NCBI RefSeq assembly: GCF_035918155.1
Contig: NZ_CP109327.1
Coordinates: 8,370,001 to 8,434,000 of the forward strand
Direction of reading: 5' to 3'
Source of the DNA: Streptomyces sp. NBC_01591
GTDB lineage: Bacteria > Actinomycetota > Actinomycetes > Streptomycetales > Streptomycetaceae
Length of the DNA stretch: 64,000 nucleotides
The first letter of the stretch is position 1. Every line of letters starts with the position of its first letter. The translations under genes and the position numbers were made by a program. The notes under the pieces were generated by a model. The model saw nothing but the letters and a program-made list of their open reading frames with translations. It had not been told where the DNA came from and made no database searches. This document shows positions 29,001 to 36,306 of the stretch, in pieces.

Positions 29001-29503
29001 GCCCCGAGGGCCGATGCCTGCTGCTCGGCTACTCGCTCGGCGGCAACCTCGCATTCGAGGTGGCCAAGGAACTCGAAAGCCGGGGACGCGACGTCGCCCA
29101 TGTGATCGTGCTGGACTCGCACCGCATCCTCGAACCGTACGTACCCGGCCCCGAACACATCGAGTTCTTCGAGGCGGAACTGGCCGAACACCTGGGCAAA
29201 CACACCGGATCGGACGCCGTCGCCCGCGAAACCCTCGACCACGCCGCCGAGTACCTGGCCTTCTGCGGCCGCACACCGAACCTCGGAACGGTGTCCGCGA
29301 CCGTCAGCGTGGTCACCGACGAGGAGAAGACGGCACTCTACGCGGCGGGCGAATCCGGCACCTGGCACGGCAGCTCGACCACGGCCACGGCCGTGCTGCG
29401 AGGCTCAGGGATCCACGCCGACATGCTCGATCCCAAACATGCGGCCCGCAATGCCGATCTGGTGCGCGGCATCCTCCAGGAGGGCGGCGCCGATGTCCGA
29501 TGA
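20057..29503 (+). CDS. ftdB: Iterative type I PKS-NRPS for polycyclic tetramate macrolactam
   Basis: A 3148-residue single protein starting at TTG 20057 (AGGAG 7 nt before). Domains with approximate residues: KS 12-437 (active Cys in DTACSSSL), AT 545-815 (GHSTGE, PYHSAG), DH 900-1190 (His about 934 in HRIQSTVVFP, Asp about 1099 in DACFQ), a structural and catalytic KR 1300-1690 (GAFGALGR, NYAAGN), ACP about 1777 (GLDSLL), C 1840-2270 (HHIVSDA), A 2315-2825, PCP about 2873 (GGSSIK), TE 2930-3148 (GYSLGG). No ER. In this family one PKS module is used repeatedly to make two polyene chains, which the C domain joins to the two amines of ornithine; the TE closes the tetramic acid. Specificity residues read by eye give DVGEVGSIDK, one residue from a known ornithine code. 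Confidence 0.95.
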   Translation: MPDVNSASVSDKVAIIGMGCRLPGGASDHRTYWQNLMEGKDCITPTPADRYDVGTLGSRHKEKPGRLIGGRGGYIDGFDEFDPAFFGISPREADHMDPQQRKLLEVAWEALEDGGQRPAELAGSNTAVFVGAFTLDYKILQFSDLGFSSLAAHTATGTMMTMVSNRLSYCFDFRGPSLSIDTACSSSLVAVHLACQSLNNRETDLALAGGVLLHMAPQYTIAETKGGFLSPDGRSRAFDATANGYVRAEGVGLVALKRLDDALRDGDPIHAVILGAGVNQDGRTNGITVPNADAQVSLIRRVCGEAGITPGDLQYVEAHGTSTPVGDPIEANALSRALAVGRRPDTPCYVGSVKTNIGHTEAAAGIAGLIKAVLCLKHRLIPPHINLEQLNTAIDQESSPYRIPTEPTEWPAHEGPARAGVNSFGFGGTNAHVVLEQAPDRSASPALPGERAWNLLPLTARTPEALPEMAAGIRRELAGGDGPGVSLPDLGYTLARRRQHLESRLSVVYSSRAGLDEALGAFLRGEPHPGVVHGRQFEAEQCGLVWVFTGMGPQWWGMGRQLFEGDEAFRDAVTRCDQAIRSIADWSLIEEMRADEAGSRMGETWLAQPANFAVQVGLAAMWRQYGVRPDAVVGHSTGEAAAFYEAGVYSLEDAVRVVVHRSRLQQKLTGTGTMLAVSLPEEEAQYRVAAFGDRVSVAAVNSPSAVTLAGDRDALAELADGLRSEQVFAKFLTVQVPYHSAGMETIKDELLASLDGLDPRAATVPLYLTGQEGTAHGSELDAAYWWKNVRDRVRFRSAVDRLADDGYGLFLEIGPHPVLGHSIRECLDAKGTAARTLPSIRRQENEPERFAASLAELHNLGVPIAWDTLHPAGRPVVLPRYPWRRDRYWTEPAPVAQVRLGHADHPLLGRRTEDTEPTWHTALDTERLPYLDDHRIQSTVVFPAAGYLEMATQAVRSLTGGTHVVLTDIEFRKALFLPEGEDRAVRLTLSSQNAAFTIASAAQDEGGRAVHASGVVRSGQPRPAGPPADTEALRARTRRRLGGEDCYAALAALGYHYGPAFRAIDEVWIGSGEVLARLRPPAEIGDDAAGHHIHPVLLDACFQSLLATQLPETEAGDAGESERQTSGIRLPLSIDELCLAPVGDRPIWVHATVTRGDVDELVGDMAVYADSGEHLGGIHGFRAADVEKASTAVGLGTIDSWLAETVWIDRPFDSAADEDGVGPDSNSPVPTAGDWLVFGDRQGVGDALSELLAARGERCHLVRRGDTYGRSGEGSEFTVVPGSATDLERLLTDLSEGGGGPVGPIVHLWNLDLPHLAEASPQDLVRHSDTGTYSLIALARTLRRREAVGRLHIVTRGAQNVAPGETVEPLGAPAWGVGRVLRHQELLSHPGKLIDLDPGAPSDEGCRAEARALLRELLTDDEEEIALRGAARLTSRIRQADQLTHPLPLQLRTDANYLVTGAFGALGRLLCRTLVRRGARSLILIGRTALPERSAWRDLDPDTAAGRATAFVKELEALGARVVLAPLDITDEAAFTSWLDTHRRTDPLPVRGVFHLAGQVRDTLVEDMDRRTFAEAHDPKAVGAYLLHRHLRDEPLDHFVLFASIASLLTTAGQTNYAAGNAFLDALAQHRRALGLPGLSVDWGPWATGMIEELGLVDHYLHNRGMSSLAPDVGMAVLERVIGQDRAQLLVATVVDWPVFLAWYASPPSLVADLAAAAPAGTAAGPGEGILDTFRDADPAERLALVTGRFITLTASVLRTGPDRVDPQAGLNALGLDSLLAMELRARISSELGVAPPVVALLSGTPVAELITQLHDSLAELVAHEAQGADAAAVEVFKDELSHPLTQNQKALWFLRQLNPEGYAYNIGGAVEVRVALDPDLMFEAVRCLVARHPALRTNFLTVDGVPMQQVSPEANPDVALFDVQDQEWEDIHRTIVAEYRRPYDLECDPLFRFRLFKRADDRWVIMKAVHHIVSDAISTFTFIEELLAVYEGLRQGHAPSLPPVTARYLDFLNAQNRFLAGPAAPRMLDYWRSHLPAEVPTLELPVDKPRPAVQTHNGASEFFVLDAELTARVHALAREHDVTPFMVLLSAYYVLLQRYSGQDQVIVGSPVTGRTEQEFASVYGYFVNPLPLHADLSDDPSVARLLQQVRTTVLGGLDNQEYPFVLLVDELGLQHDPSRSAVFQAMFILLTHKVATEKYGYRLQYIELPEEEGQFDVTLSVYEDEAERRFHCVLKYNTDLFQPETMRRMASHYTALLDSMTRAPADRPTSRLEMLGAQERERLVGEWSGAGRLALPPVAGEGKADGFRPVHRLISETAARCPDAVAVTVPTPHGASHRLTYAELDRRSGELARQLRGLGAGAGSVVALCLDKSPDLVVALLAVLKAGGAYLPIPADHPADRAAHTVRTAGATLVVVEDDACRERMAGLPARTLTLRELREAAPAADDRSGTDSGAEEQAGPDSPAYIIHTSGSTGLPKAVRVSHRNLASACGAWLQEYRLDRDVRVHLQMAAPSFDVFTGDVVRALCSGGNLVLVDRDLLFDTERLYTTMREERVDCAEFVPAVVRGLMEHCERRGLRLDFMRLLVVGSDVWKAGEYRRLHELCGPHTRLINSYGVTEATIDSACFEGPVDDLEPGRTVPIGRPLSNSTLHVLDRHGEPVPPGVPGELWIGGDGVALGYAGDPALTDGRFVTRTLSREPGAGPVRLYRSGDAARWDADGRVHLLGRVDDQVKLRGHRIEIGEIEAHLAQWPELARTVVTVRPDARGEDVLVAYCVPAQGAAPDRRALRRYLGDRLPAYMVPAHFVVLPELPLTANGKVDPAALPMPRFDADDEPEETLRTPFEVSMARHWQELLGLERVGLTHEFFEVGGSSIKLIELIHRLRKEFGVGIPVSLLYRVTTLHGMAATLERLATGSISDDLPCLSFNSERERTVFCFPPAGGHGLVYRGFAATLPEYRLIAFNYVPGADKVARYADLVESHRPEGRCLLLGYSLGGNLAFEVAKELESRGRDVAHVIVLDSHRILEPYVPGPEHIEFFEAELAEHLGKHTGSDAVARETLDHAAEYLAFCGRTPNLGTVSATVSVVTDEEKTALYAAGESGTWHGSSTTATAVLRGSGIHADMLDPKHAARNADLVRGILQEGGADVR

Positions 29504-31175
29504 GGCGGAGGACGAGTGGAGCACCCGTGACCGGAAGGGAGACGGCAGCCCCCGGGTCATCGTGATCGGTGCCGGCGTCGCGGGAATGTCCACCGGGTGC
29601 TACGCGCAGATGAACGGGATGCGCTCCCGCATCTTCGAAAAGCACGTGCTGCCCGGTGGCTGCTGCACGGCCTGGTCGCGCGAGGGCTACATCTTCGACT
29701 ACTGCATCGAGTGGCTGATCGGCACGGCCACCGGCAACGACGCCAACCAGGTGTGGCGCGAACTGGGGGCGCTCGACGGCAAGACCATCACCAACTTCGA
29801 GATGTTCAATCGGGTCGTCGACGAGACCGGCCGCTCCGTGACCTTCTACAACGACCCCGACCGGCTGGAACGCCATCTGCTCGAAGTCTCGCCCGCCGAC
29901 GCCCGGCTGATCCGCTCGTTCTGCCGGGATCTGCGCCGGTTCATCGACATCGAGCTGTACCCGTTCCTGACCGCCCCCGCCCTGCGGACCGTACGCGAGA
30001 GGGCGGCGCTGCTGCGCACCGTCCTGCCCGCGTTCCGCCTGTTCTGGCGCACGGCGTCGACACCGATGCACGCATTCGCCGACCGGTTCCAGGACCCGCT
30101 TCTCCGCAGGGCGTTCCGCAACATCTTCTTCCAGGACCCGGAGGGCTTCCCGCTCCTCCCGTACCTGTTCAACATGGCCGGCGCCCACCATCACAACGCC
30201 GGTTTCCCGCAAGGAGGTTCGCTCGGCCTGGCCCGGTCGATCGAGGAACGCTACACATCGCTGGGCGGTCGGATCAGCTACCGGGCACGGGTTGAACGGA
30301 TCCTGGTCGAGGACGGGCTTGCCGTCGGCATCGAACTGCGCAACGGCAGGCGGTACTACGCCGACCACGTCGTCTCGGCCTGCGACGGCCACACCACGAT
30401 CCACGGACTTCTGCAGGGCCGGTTCACCGGACCCCGGATCGACAAGCTGTACGACGAACTGCTGCACCGCCCCGGCACTTTGTTCCCCGCGGTGGTCTCC
30501 GCCTTCGTCGGGGTCCGGGGCGAGCTGGGCCCCGGCCGGGCCCACAGCACCACATACCTGCTCGACCCGCAGGACGCCGAGCAGCTGCCCGGCGCACTGC
30601 AGAGCAGCGTGGTGGTGCAGATGCGCTCCGACTACTCGGACGGATTCGCCCCGCCCGGAAGATCGGTCATCCACTGCACCTACTTCAGTGACTTCGCGTA
30701 CTGGAAGGAACTACGCGCCGCCGACCGCAAGGAGTACCGCGCGAAGAAACGCCAAGTGGCCGACTTCGTCAGGGGGTTCCTGGAGCGTCGGCTGCCGGGG
30801 GTGGGCGAGCGCATCGAGCTGGTCGATGTCGCGTCCCCGGCGACGACCCGGCGCTACACCGGTAACCACGACGGCTCCATCCTGGCCTGGAAGGCGTTCT
30901 CCGAGGCCGACGACATCGCGTCCAAACTGGTCGGCAAGGACCGCATGCGCCTGCCGGGCCTGCACGGATTCTCGATGGCCGGGCAGTGGGTCGGCATGGG
31001 CGGACTGATCCGCGCCGCGTCCACCGGGCGCTTCGTCGTCCAGTACCTCTGCGACGAGCTGGGACGCGGGTTCACGGCGTCCGAGAGCCGGGGCACCGAG
31101 CCCTGGCACCCCGGAAAGCTGGGCCGGCTGCCCCAGCTCGACAACTGGTCCATGCGTGGTGACACCCGCACATGA
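29493..31175 (+). CDS. ftdC: PTM cyclase/oxidoreductase, phytoene dehydrogenase-like
   Basis: A 560-residue flavoprotein with the N-terminal FAD motif IVIGAGVAGMSTGCYAQ, the early element LPGGCCTAW shared with carotenoid desaturase-like proteins, and a C-terminal GQWVGMGGLIRAASTGR. In PTM clusters two such enzymes close the carbocyclic rings from the polyene tetramate. ATG 29493 overlaps the ftdB stop by 11 nt, with AGGAGGGC upstream inside ftdB, so translation is coupled. It is clearly related to the next gene, a tandem duplication. Confidence 0.9.
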   Translation: MSDEAEDEWSTRDRKGDGSPRVIVIGAGVAGMSTGCYAQMNGMRSRIFEKHVLPGGCCTAWSREGYIFDYCIEWLIGTATGNDANQVWRELGALDGKTITNFEMFNRVVDETGRSVTFYNDPDRLERHLLEVSPADARLIRSFCRDLRRFIDIELYPFLTAPALRTVRERAALLRTVLPAFRLFWRTASTPMHAFADRFQDPLLRRAFRNIFFQDPEGFPLLPYLFNMAGAHHHNAGFPQGGSLGLARSIEERYTSLGGRISYRARVERILVEDGLAVGIELRNGRRYYADHVVSACDGHTTIHGLLQGRFTGPRIDKLYDELLHRPGTLFPAVVSAFVGVRGELGPGRAHSTTYLLDPQDAEQLPGALQSSVVVQMRSDYSDGFAPPGRSVIHCTYFSDFAYWKELRAADRKEYRAKKRQVADFVRGFLERRLPGVGERIELVDVASPATTRRYTGNHDGSILAWKAFSEADDIASKLVGKDRMRLPGLHGFSMAGQWVGMGGLIRAASTGRFVVQYLCDELGRGFTASESRGTEPWHPGKLGRLPQLDNWSMRGDTRT

Positions 31176-32920
31176 GCACCGAGGAGAACAGGTTCATGCC
31201 GCGTTCCGAACGACAGTCGATGATCATCATCGGCGCAGGGCTGGGCGGTCTTTCCACCGGCTGCTACGCCCGGATGAACGGCTACCGGACCCATGTCCTG
31301 GAGATGCATGAACTGCCCGGCGGCTGCTGCACGGCCTGGGACCGCGGTGATTTCACACTGGACCCCTGCGTCAGCTGGCTCCTGGGCAGCGGTCCCGGCA
31401 ACGAGATGCACCGGATCTGGCTGGAGCTCGGTGCGTTGCAGGGCAAGGAGATCCGGCACTTCGACGTGTTCAACGTCGTACGCGGCCGGTGCGGCCGGGC
31501 GGTGTACTTCTACTCCGACCCCGACCGCCTCCAGGCCCACCTCACGGAGCTCTCGCCCGCCGACTCCGCCCTGATCAGGGACTTCTGCAAGCAACTGCGC
31601 GCCTTCCGTAAATGCCTCGCCGTCTATCCCTTCCTCAGACCGGTCGGACTGATGCCGGCGATGGAACGCTGGCGCATGCTGGCCTCCTTCGTCCCGTACT
31701 TCAACGTCGTGCGCAAATCCCTCGGCGTACTCATGACCGACTACTCGGCGAGGTTCAAGGACCCCCTGCTGCGCGAGGCGTTCAACTTCATTCTGTACGA
31801 GAAGCATCCGGCCTTCCCCGTACTGCCGTTCCACTTCCAGCTCGCCTCGCACGCCAATCTCTCCGCGGGCGTCCCCGAAGGAGGATCGCTCGGGCTCGCC
31901 GAGTCGATCGAGCGGCGCTACCGCAGGCTCGGCGGCGAAGTGACCTACAACGCCAAGGTCGAGGAGGTGCTGGTCGAGGACGACCGCGCGGTCGGGGTGC
32001 GGCTCAGCGACGGACGTGAACTGCGCGCCGACATCATCGTCTCCGCCTGCGACGGACGTACCACGATGATGGACCTGCTGAAAGGCCGCTACCTGAACGA
32101 GGCGTACCGCCGCCTCTACACCCGGACCATCGAACAGCCCGGCATGGTCTTCCCCGGATACTTCACGCTCTTCCTCGGCCTGCGCCGCGAATTCCCCGAC
32201 GCCGACCCCTGCACCACCTATCTGCTCGACGAGGCGGAAGCGGCCGGACTGACCGGCATACGGCACCCCAGCATCAACGTCCAGTTCCGCAACAGGCACT
32301 ACCCCGAGCTCTCCCCACCCGGGACGAGCATCGCGTACGTCACCTACTTCTGCGACATCGCCCCCTGGCGCGCCCTGGACGAGGGCCCGGAACAGGCGAC
32401 CCGGACCCGCGGCGGGCAGGAACTCCACACGCTTCCGGTACGCCACGGCCGCGGCTACTACGCGGCCAAGCGCCGGGCCCGCGAGACACTCGTGGCGTTT
32501 CTGGAGCGGCAGCACCCCGGCATCGCGGACGCGATCGCCGTACGCGATGTGTCCAGCCCGCTCACCCAGGTCCGCTACACGGGCAACTACGACGGCACGG
32601 TGCTCGGCTGGCAGCCCTTCGTGGAGAGCGGGGAAACGCTGGAGAAGCTCGTCAAGAAACACGGCCCCGGCCTGCCGGGACTGCGGAATTTCTACCAGTC
32701 CGGCGTCTGGGCCACCACGGGCGGTCTGATCCGCGCGGCGGCGGCCGGCCGGCACGTCATGCAGTTCATCTGCCGCGACGACGGCCGTGAATTCACCGCG
32801 TCCGTCGACGAGAGCGGTCCGCCACCGACCCACCGCGTCATCGAGGTGGGTCCGCGGCCGGTGCCACGGCCCGTCGCAGAGGGCCGACCGGCCCTCGTCG
32901 AGAGAGAGGTATCGGGATGA
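31172..32920 (+). CDS. ftdD: PTM cyclase/oxidoreductase, phytoene dehydrogenase-like (second copy)
   Basis: A 582-residue paralogue of the preceding enzyme: MIIIGAGLGGLSTGCYARMNGYRTHVLEMHELPGGCCTAW at the start (shown here as one block only to residue-level similarity with its neighbour; FAD motif GAGLGGLSTG) and TTGGLIRAAAAGRHVMQ near the end. It carries an extra segment at about residues 400-425 and a longer C-terminal tail. Working with the first copy it would form the 5-5 ring system. The start overlaps the previous stop by 4 nt (ATGA). Confidence 0.9.
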   Translation: MSTEENRFMPRSERQSMIIIGAGLGGLSTGCYARMNGYRTHVLEMHELPGGCCTAWDRGDFTLDPCVSWLLGSGPGNEMHRIWLELGALQGKEIRHFDVFNVVRGRCGRAVYFYSDPDRLQAHLTELSPADSALIRDFCKQLRAFRKCLAVYPFLRPVGLMPAMERWRMLASFVPYFNVVRKSLGVLMTDYSARFKDPLLREAFNFILYEKHPAFPVLPFHFQLASHANLSAGVPEGGSLGLAESIERRYRRLGGEVTYNAKVEEVLVEDDRAVGVRLSDGRELRADIIVSACDGRTTMMDLLKGRYLNEAYRRLYTRTIEQPGMVFPGYFTLFLGLRREFPDADPCTTYLLDEAEAAGLTGIRHPSINVQFRNRHYPELSPPGTSIAYVTYFCDIAPWRALDEGPEQATRTRGGQELHTLPVRHGRGYYAAKRRARETLVAFLERQHPGIADAIAVRDVSSPLTQVRYTGNYDGTVLGWQPFVESGETLEKLVKKHGPGLPGLRNFYQSGVWATTGGLIRAAAAGRHVMQFICRDDGREFTASVDESGPPPTHRVIEVGPRPVPRPVAEGRPALVEREVSG

Positions 32921-33972
32921 GGGCCAGGAAATGGGTGGTGCGCGAGCACATCGAGGGCGTCCCCGACGTCGAAAGGGTCTACGGACAGGTCGAGGAGGAG
33001 ATCGACACCCAACTGGCCCCGGACGAGATGCTCCTGAGGACGCGCTATGTATCGGTGGACCCCTACCTCCAGGGCATCGCGCTCGACACCCCGCTCGGTG
33101 GGCACATGGGGGCCGACTCGATCATGGAAGTGCTGGAAGCGGGTCCGGAGGCGGCCCACCGTCCCGGTGATCTGGTGCAGGGTTTCGGCGGCTGGCGCAC
33201 CCATCTCGTGAGCAACGGCGCGCCCACCCCCTGGCAGACCGGGACGTTCCCGATGGTCTTCCCGGCCTACCGCCGCCTGGACCCCCGCTGGTACGACGAC
33301 GCGCTGCCGCTCCCCACCGCGCTCAGCGTCATGGGCGGCCCCGGCATGACCGCCTGGGGCACCCTGACCAAGTTCATGTCGATCCGCCCGGGGGACACCG
33401 CCGTGGTCAGCGGCGCCTCCGGCTCCGTCGGCTCACTGGTCGGCCAGCTGGCCAAGCTCGCGGGCGCCCGGGTGGTGGGCACCACGTCCACGGCGGAGAA
33501 GGCGGACTACCTCGACGAGCTGGGATTCGACGCGGTCGTCGTCTACCGCCACGGAGACAACCGCGAGGCCGTACGGGACGCCCTCCTGTGGGCCGCGCCG
33601 GACGGCGTCGACAAGTATTTCGACAATCTGGGCGGCACCGTCACCGACGCCGTCTTCTCCATGCTCAACATCGACAGCCAGGTGGCCGTGTGCTGGCAGT
33701 GGGCCACCCAGGTGGGCCGTGACGTCTCAGGACCGAGACTGCTGCCGTACATCATGTTCCCGCGCGCACATGTGCGTGGCATCTTCTCGCTGGAGTGGTT
33801 CACCGAACAGAACTGGCGCGCGCTCCACGACCAGCTCGGCGGCCTGGTCCGACGGGGCGAGGTGCGCTGCGGACACACCCTCCACCACGGCTTCGAGAGC
33901 ATCCCGGACGCCTACCGGAGCCTGTACCAGGGCACCGGAGCCAACCGGGGCAAGGTACTGGTCGAACTCTGA
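32917..33972 (+). CDS. ftdE: PTM reductase, zinc-independent MDR/alcohol dehydrogenase-like
   Basis: A 351-residue medium-chain reductase: N-terminal GroES-like domain with SVDPYLQGIAL, then a Rossmann NADPH domain with VVSGASGSVGSLVGQLAKL and DKYFDNLGGTVTDAVFSML. Zinc-ligand Cys residues are absent, as in the NADPH-dependent enone reductase branch. In ikarugamycin-type pathways the corresponding enzyme forms the inner six-membered ring by reductive cyclisation, so its presence predicts a 5-5-6 type product. ATGA overlap with the previous gene; the main four-gene overlap chain ends here. Confidence 0.9.
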   Translation: MRARKWVVREHIEGVPDVERVYGQVEEEIDTQLAPDEMLLRTRYVSVDPYLQGIALDTPLGGHMGADSIMEVLEAGPEAAHRPGDLVQGFGGWRTHLVSNGAPTPWQTGTFPMVFPAYRRLDPRWYDDALPLPTALSVMGGPGMTAWGTLTKFMSIRPGDTAVVSGASGSVGSLVGQLAKLAGARVVGTTSTAEKADYLDELGFDAVVVYRHGDNREAVRDALLWAAPDGVDKYFDNLGGTVTDAVFSMLNIDSQVAVCWQWATQVGRDVSGPRLLPYIMFPRAHVRGIFSLEWFTEQNWRALHDQLGGLVRRGEVRCGHTLHHGFESIPDAYRSLYQGTGANRGKVLVEL

Positions 33973-34072
33973 CCCACGGCCCCAGGGCCGAACTCTGCCC
34001 GCCGGCCCCGCAACAACCCTCCCCGCCACCCCGCCCCGCAGTCCGCCGCACCCGCGCAAGCCAGGAGGCCCC

Positions 34073-35287
34073 GTGTCCTGCCCCGCCGACGCCGACGCCG
34101 ATGCCCATGTCCGTCCCGGCCCGCCCATGCCCCCGCTGCACCGTCTGACGTTCGACCCACCCGGCCCGCCCAGGCTCGTCGCGTTACCCGACGGGACCCG
34201 GGCCTGGCTGGTGAGCCGTTACGCGGATGTCCGCAAGGTCCTGACCGACTCCCGATTCGGACGCGCACGGCTTCACACACCGGAGTCCCCGTCCCTGTCG
34301 GGCGAATCCGGCCTGGTGAGCAGCATCGACCTGATCTTCAACCAGGACGGCGAGGACCATCTGCGGCTGCGCCGCACCGTGCGGCGTGCGTTCACGCCCC
34401 GGGCCGTCGCCCGCTGGCGGCCCTGGATCGCCACGATCGTCGAACAGTGCCTGGACGAACTCGCGGACAGCGGACGCCCGGTGGACCTGGTGACCGGCTT
34501 CACCCTCCCGCTCCCGGTCGCCGTGATCAGCAGACTCATGGGCCTCGACACCGAAGCCCGGGAGCGGCTGCGCCACTGGAGCCTGTACGCCTTCTCCGAC
34601 GGCTCCCACCCCGAGGAGGAAATCGTGTCAGCGCTTGTGGAGTTCGCCGCTTTCGGAGCGAAGCTGCTGGCCGAGCGACGGAGCGAGCCGGGCGACGACC
34701 TGACCAGCGTGCTGGTCCGGGCGGCCGACGAGGAGGGCGGCGTACCGGAGGGGCAACTCGTCGACCTGGTATGCGGGTTGGTCGTGGGAGGTCATGACAG
34801 CACGATGACGATGCTCAGCAACTCGCTGCTCTATCTGCTCGGTGAACGGCCGGAGGTCTGGCCCCGTCTCGGGGCGGACGAACAGGCCGCCGAAACACTG
34901 GCGGAGCGCCTGCTGCACCTGATTCCGCTCGGCGACGACCGGGGGACCGCGCGTCACGCCGCCACCGACACGGAGGTCGGCGGCGTGACGATCCCGGCGG
35001 GATCGGTGGTTCTCGCCGACTGCGGCACGGCCAACCGTGATCCCGATGTGTTTCCGCCCCGGCCGCTCGACGACCTCTTCGCACCTCTGGCGGCGCCCAC
35101 TCTGTCGTTCGGCGCGGGCGCGCACTACTGCCTGGGTGCCTGGCTGGCCCGGCTGGAGCTCCAGCTCGCCCTGCACCGGCTCGCCGCCCGCTTGCCCGGC
35201 CTGCGCCTGGCGCAGCCCGTCGAAGACGTCGAGTGGCACCTGGGCACCACCTCCCGCAGTCCGCGGCGGATCGCCGTCACCTGGTAG
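34073..35287 (+). CDS. ftdF: PTM cytochrome P450 with atypical K-helix
   Basis: A 404-residue soluble P450. The heme loop is FGAGAHYCLGAWLAR (Cys353), the I helix reads LVVGGHDSTMT. The expected ExxR of the K helix is not seen: around residues 278-283 the sequence is AERLLHLIP, giving RxxH at the place where EELLR is usual. GTG 34073 is chosen because AGGAGG lies 5-6 nt before it; the frame is open further upstream but that part overlaps ftdE and is not protein-like. Codon 38 is TTA (34184-34186). P450s of PTM clusters oxidise the finished scaffold. It is separated from ftdE by 100 nt. Confidence 0.9.
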   Translation: MSCPADADADAHVRPGPPMPPLHRLTFDPPGPPRLVALPDGTRAWLVSRYADVRKVLTDSRFGRARLHTPESPSLSGESGLVSSIDLIFNQDGEDHLRLRRTVRRAFTPRAVARWRPWIATIVEQCLDELADSGRPVDLVTGFTLPLPVAVISRLMGLDTEARERLRHWSLYAFSDGSHPEEEIVSALVEFAAFGAKLLAERRSEPGDDLTSVLVRAADEEGGVPEGQLVDLVCGLVVGGHDSTMTMLSNSLLYLLGERPEVWPRLGADEQAAETLAERLLHLIPLGDDRGTARHAATDTEVGGVTIPAGSVVLADCGTANRDPDVFPPRPLDDLFAPLAAPTLSFGAGAHYCLGAWLARLELQLALHRLAARLPGLRLAQPVEDVEWHLGTTSRSPRRIAVTW

Positions 35288-35311
35288 GAGTGCTCGTCCG
35301 CGGTGCGGGGG

Positions 35312-36166
35312 TCAGGCGCGGGGCTCCGGCCAGTCCTGGGCGTCCGCCCACGCGGGGTAGGACGTCCAGGGGATGGCGGGGAACTGTGTCCGCAGCGCCG
35401 CCATGTCCACCTGGTATCCGGCGCCGGCGAAGAAGCTGTACATCGCAAACATATCGGGGTTCGCGGTACGCAGGTCCTCCAGCGACGACTGGCGGAACGC
35501 GACCGTGCCGCCCGCGGCCCGCCCGATCTCCGCAGCCATCCGGACCGGCGTGGGATCGTCGCCCGCCACTTCGATCCGCTGCCCGATCCAGCGGTCCGGA
35601 TCGGCGACGACCGCGGCCACGACCCGGCCCAGATCCTGCCGCGCCACTTGTTGGAGGGGGGTGTCGCCGGGGATCGGCATGGTGAGGAGACCGGCGGCCA
35701 CCTCGTCCAGGGCGCCCAGGGCGTTGTCGTAGAAGTAGGTGGGTGCCACCACCGTCGCCGGGAGTCCCGAGCCGGCGAGCAGTTCCTCGGTCCTGGCCTT
35801 GGTCTCGAAGTGCGGGATGCCGGTGTTACGGTCCGCACTGGCGACGGAGGCCAGCACCAGATGCGGCAGAGCGGCGTCCGCGGCCGCCCGTACGATCGCC
35901 GCGCCCTGGGCGACCTCGGCATCCAGGCCGTCCTGGAACGGGGTGGTGACGGCGAACGCGGCCGCCGTGCCCCGGAACGCCTTGGCGAGCGAGGCCGCGT
36001 CGGACAGATCGCCCGGCACGACCGCCGCTCCGGCCGCCGCCAGCGCCCGGGCCCGACCGCTGCCCGGATCGCGTACCACGGCCCGCACGGCACGCCCCGC
36101 CTCCAGCAGGGCGGCAGCAACCGCGCCACCCTGACCACCGGTCGCGCCGAGTACCGCGATGGGCAT
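35312..36166 (-). CDS. NmrA-like NAD(P)-binding oxidoreductase
   Basis: A 284-residue Rossmann protein of the atypical SDR group: IAVLGATGGQGGAVAAALLEAG at the N-terminus, then VVPGDLSDAASLAKAFRG, the middle HLVLASVASAD and ATVVAPTYFYDNALG. The family includes redox-sensing proteins and quinone reductases. ATG 36166 has AGGAAG 6 nt upstream. It is convergent with the P450, with only 24 nt between the stops, so it is probably outside the PTM operon. Confidence 0.85.
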   Translation of the reverse strand: MPIAVLGATGGQGGAVAAALLEAGRAVRAVVRDPGSGRARALAAAGAAVVPGDLSDAASLAKAFRGTAAAFAVTTPFQDGLDAEVAQGAAIVRAAADAALPHLVLASVASADRNTGIPHFETKARTEELLAGSGLPATVVAPTYFYDNALGALDEVAAGLLTMPIPGDTPLQQVARQDLGRVVAAVVADPDRWIGQRIEVAGDDPTPVRMAAEIGRAAGGTVAFRQSSLEDLRTANPDMFAMYSFFAGAGYQVDMAALRTQFPAIPWTSYPAWADAQDWPEPRA

Positions 36167-36256
36167 GGGGTCTTCCTGGTCGAGCGACATGTGTCCATGC
36201 TGGACAGAGGCGGCAGGCCCCGCCACCGGGAGAAAGCCGGCGGCGTACGTGGCACA

Positions 36257-36295
36257 CCGCCTCCGTGCCCCGCCGGTGACGGGGCACGGAGGCGG
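36257..36295 (-). terminator. Strong hairpin terminator after the Ser/Thr kinase gene
   Basis: Perfect 16-bp inverted repeat CCGCCTCCGTGCCCCG / CGGGGCACGGAGGCGG with a 7-nt loop, 11 nt beyond the kinase stop on the minus strand. It separates the kinase from the NmrA-like gene that follows in the same direction. Confidence 0.75.
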
Positions 36296-36306
36296 CTGGC
36301 GAGGGC

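Noticed and set aside
33719..34072. N-terminal extension of the P450 frame
   Set aside because: Overlaps ftdE out of frame, Arg/Pro/Ser-rich, no RBS; GTG 34073 has a perfect AGGAGG.
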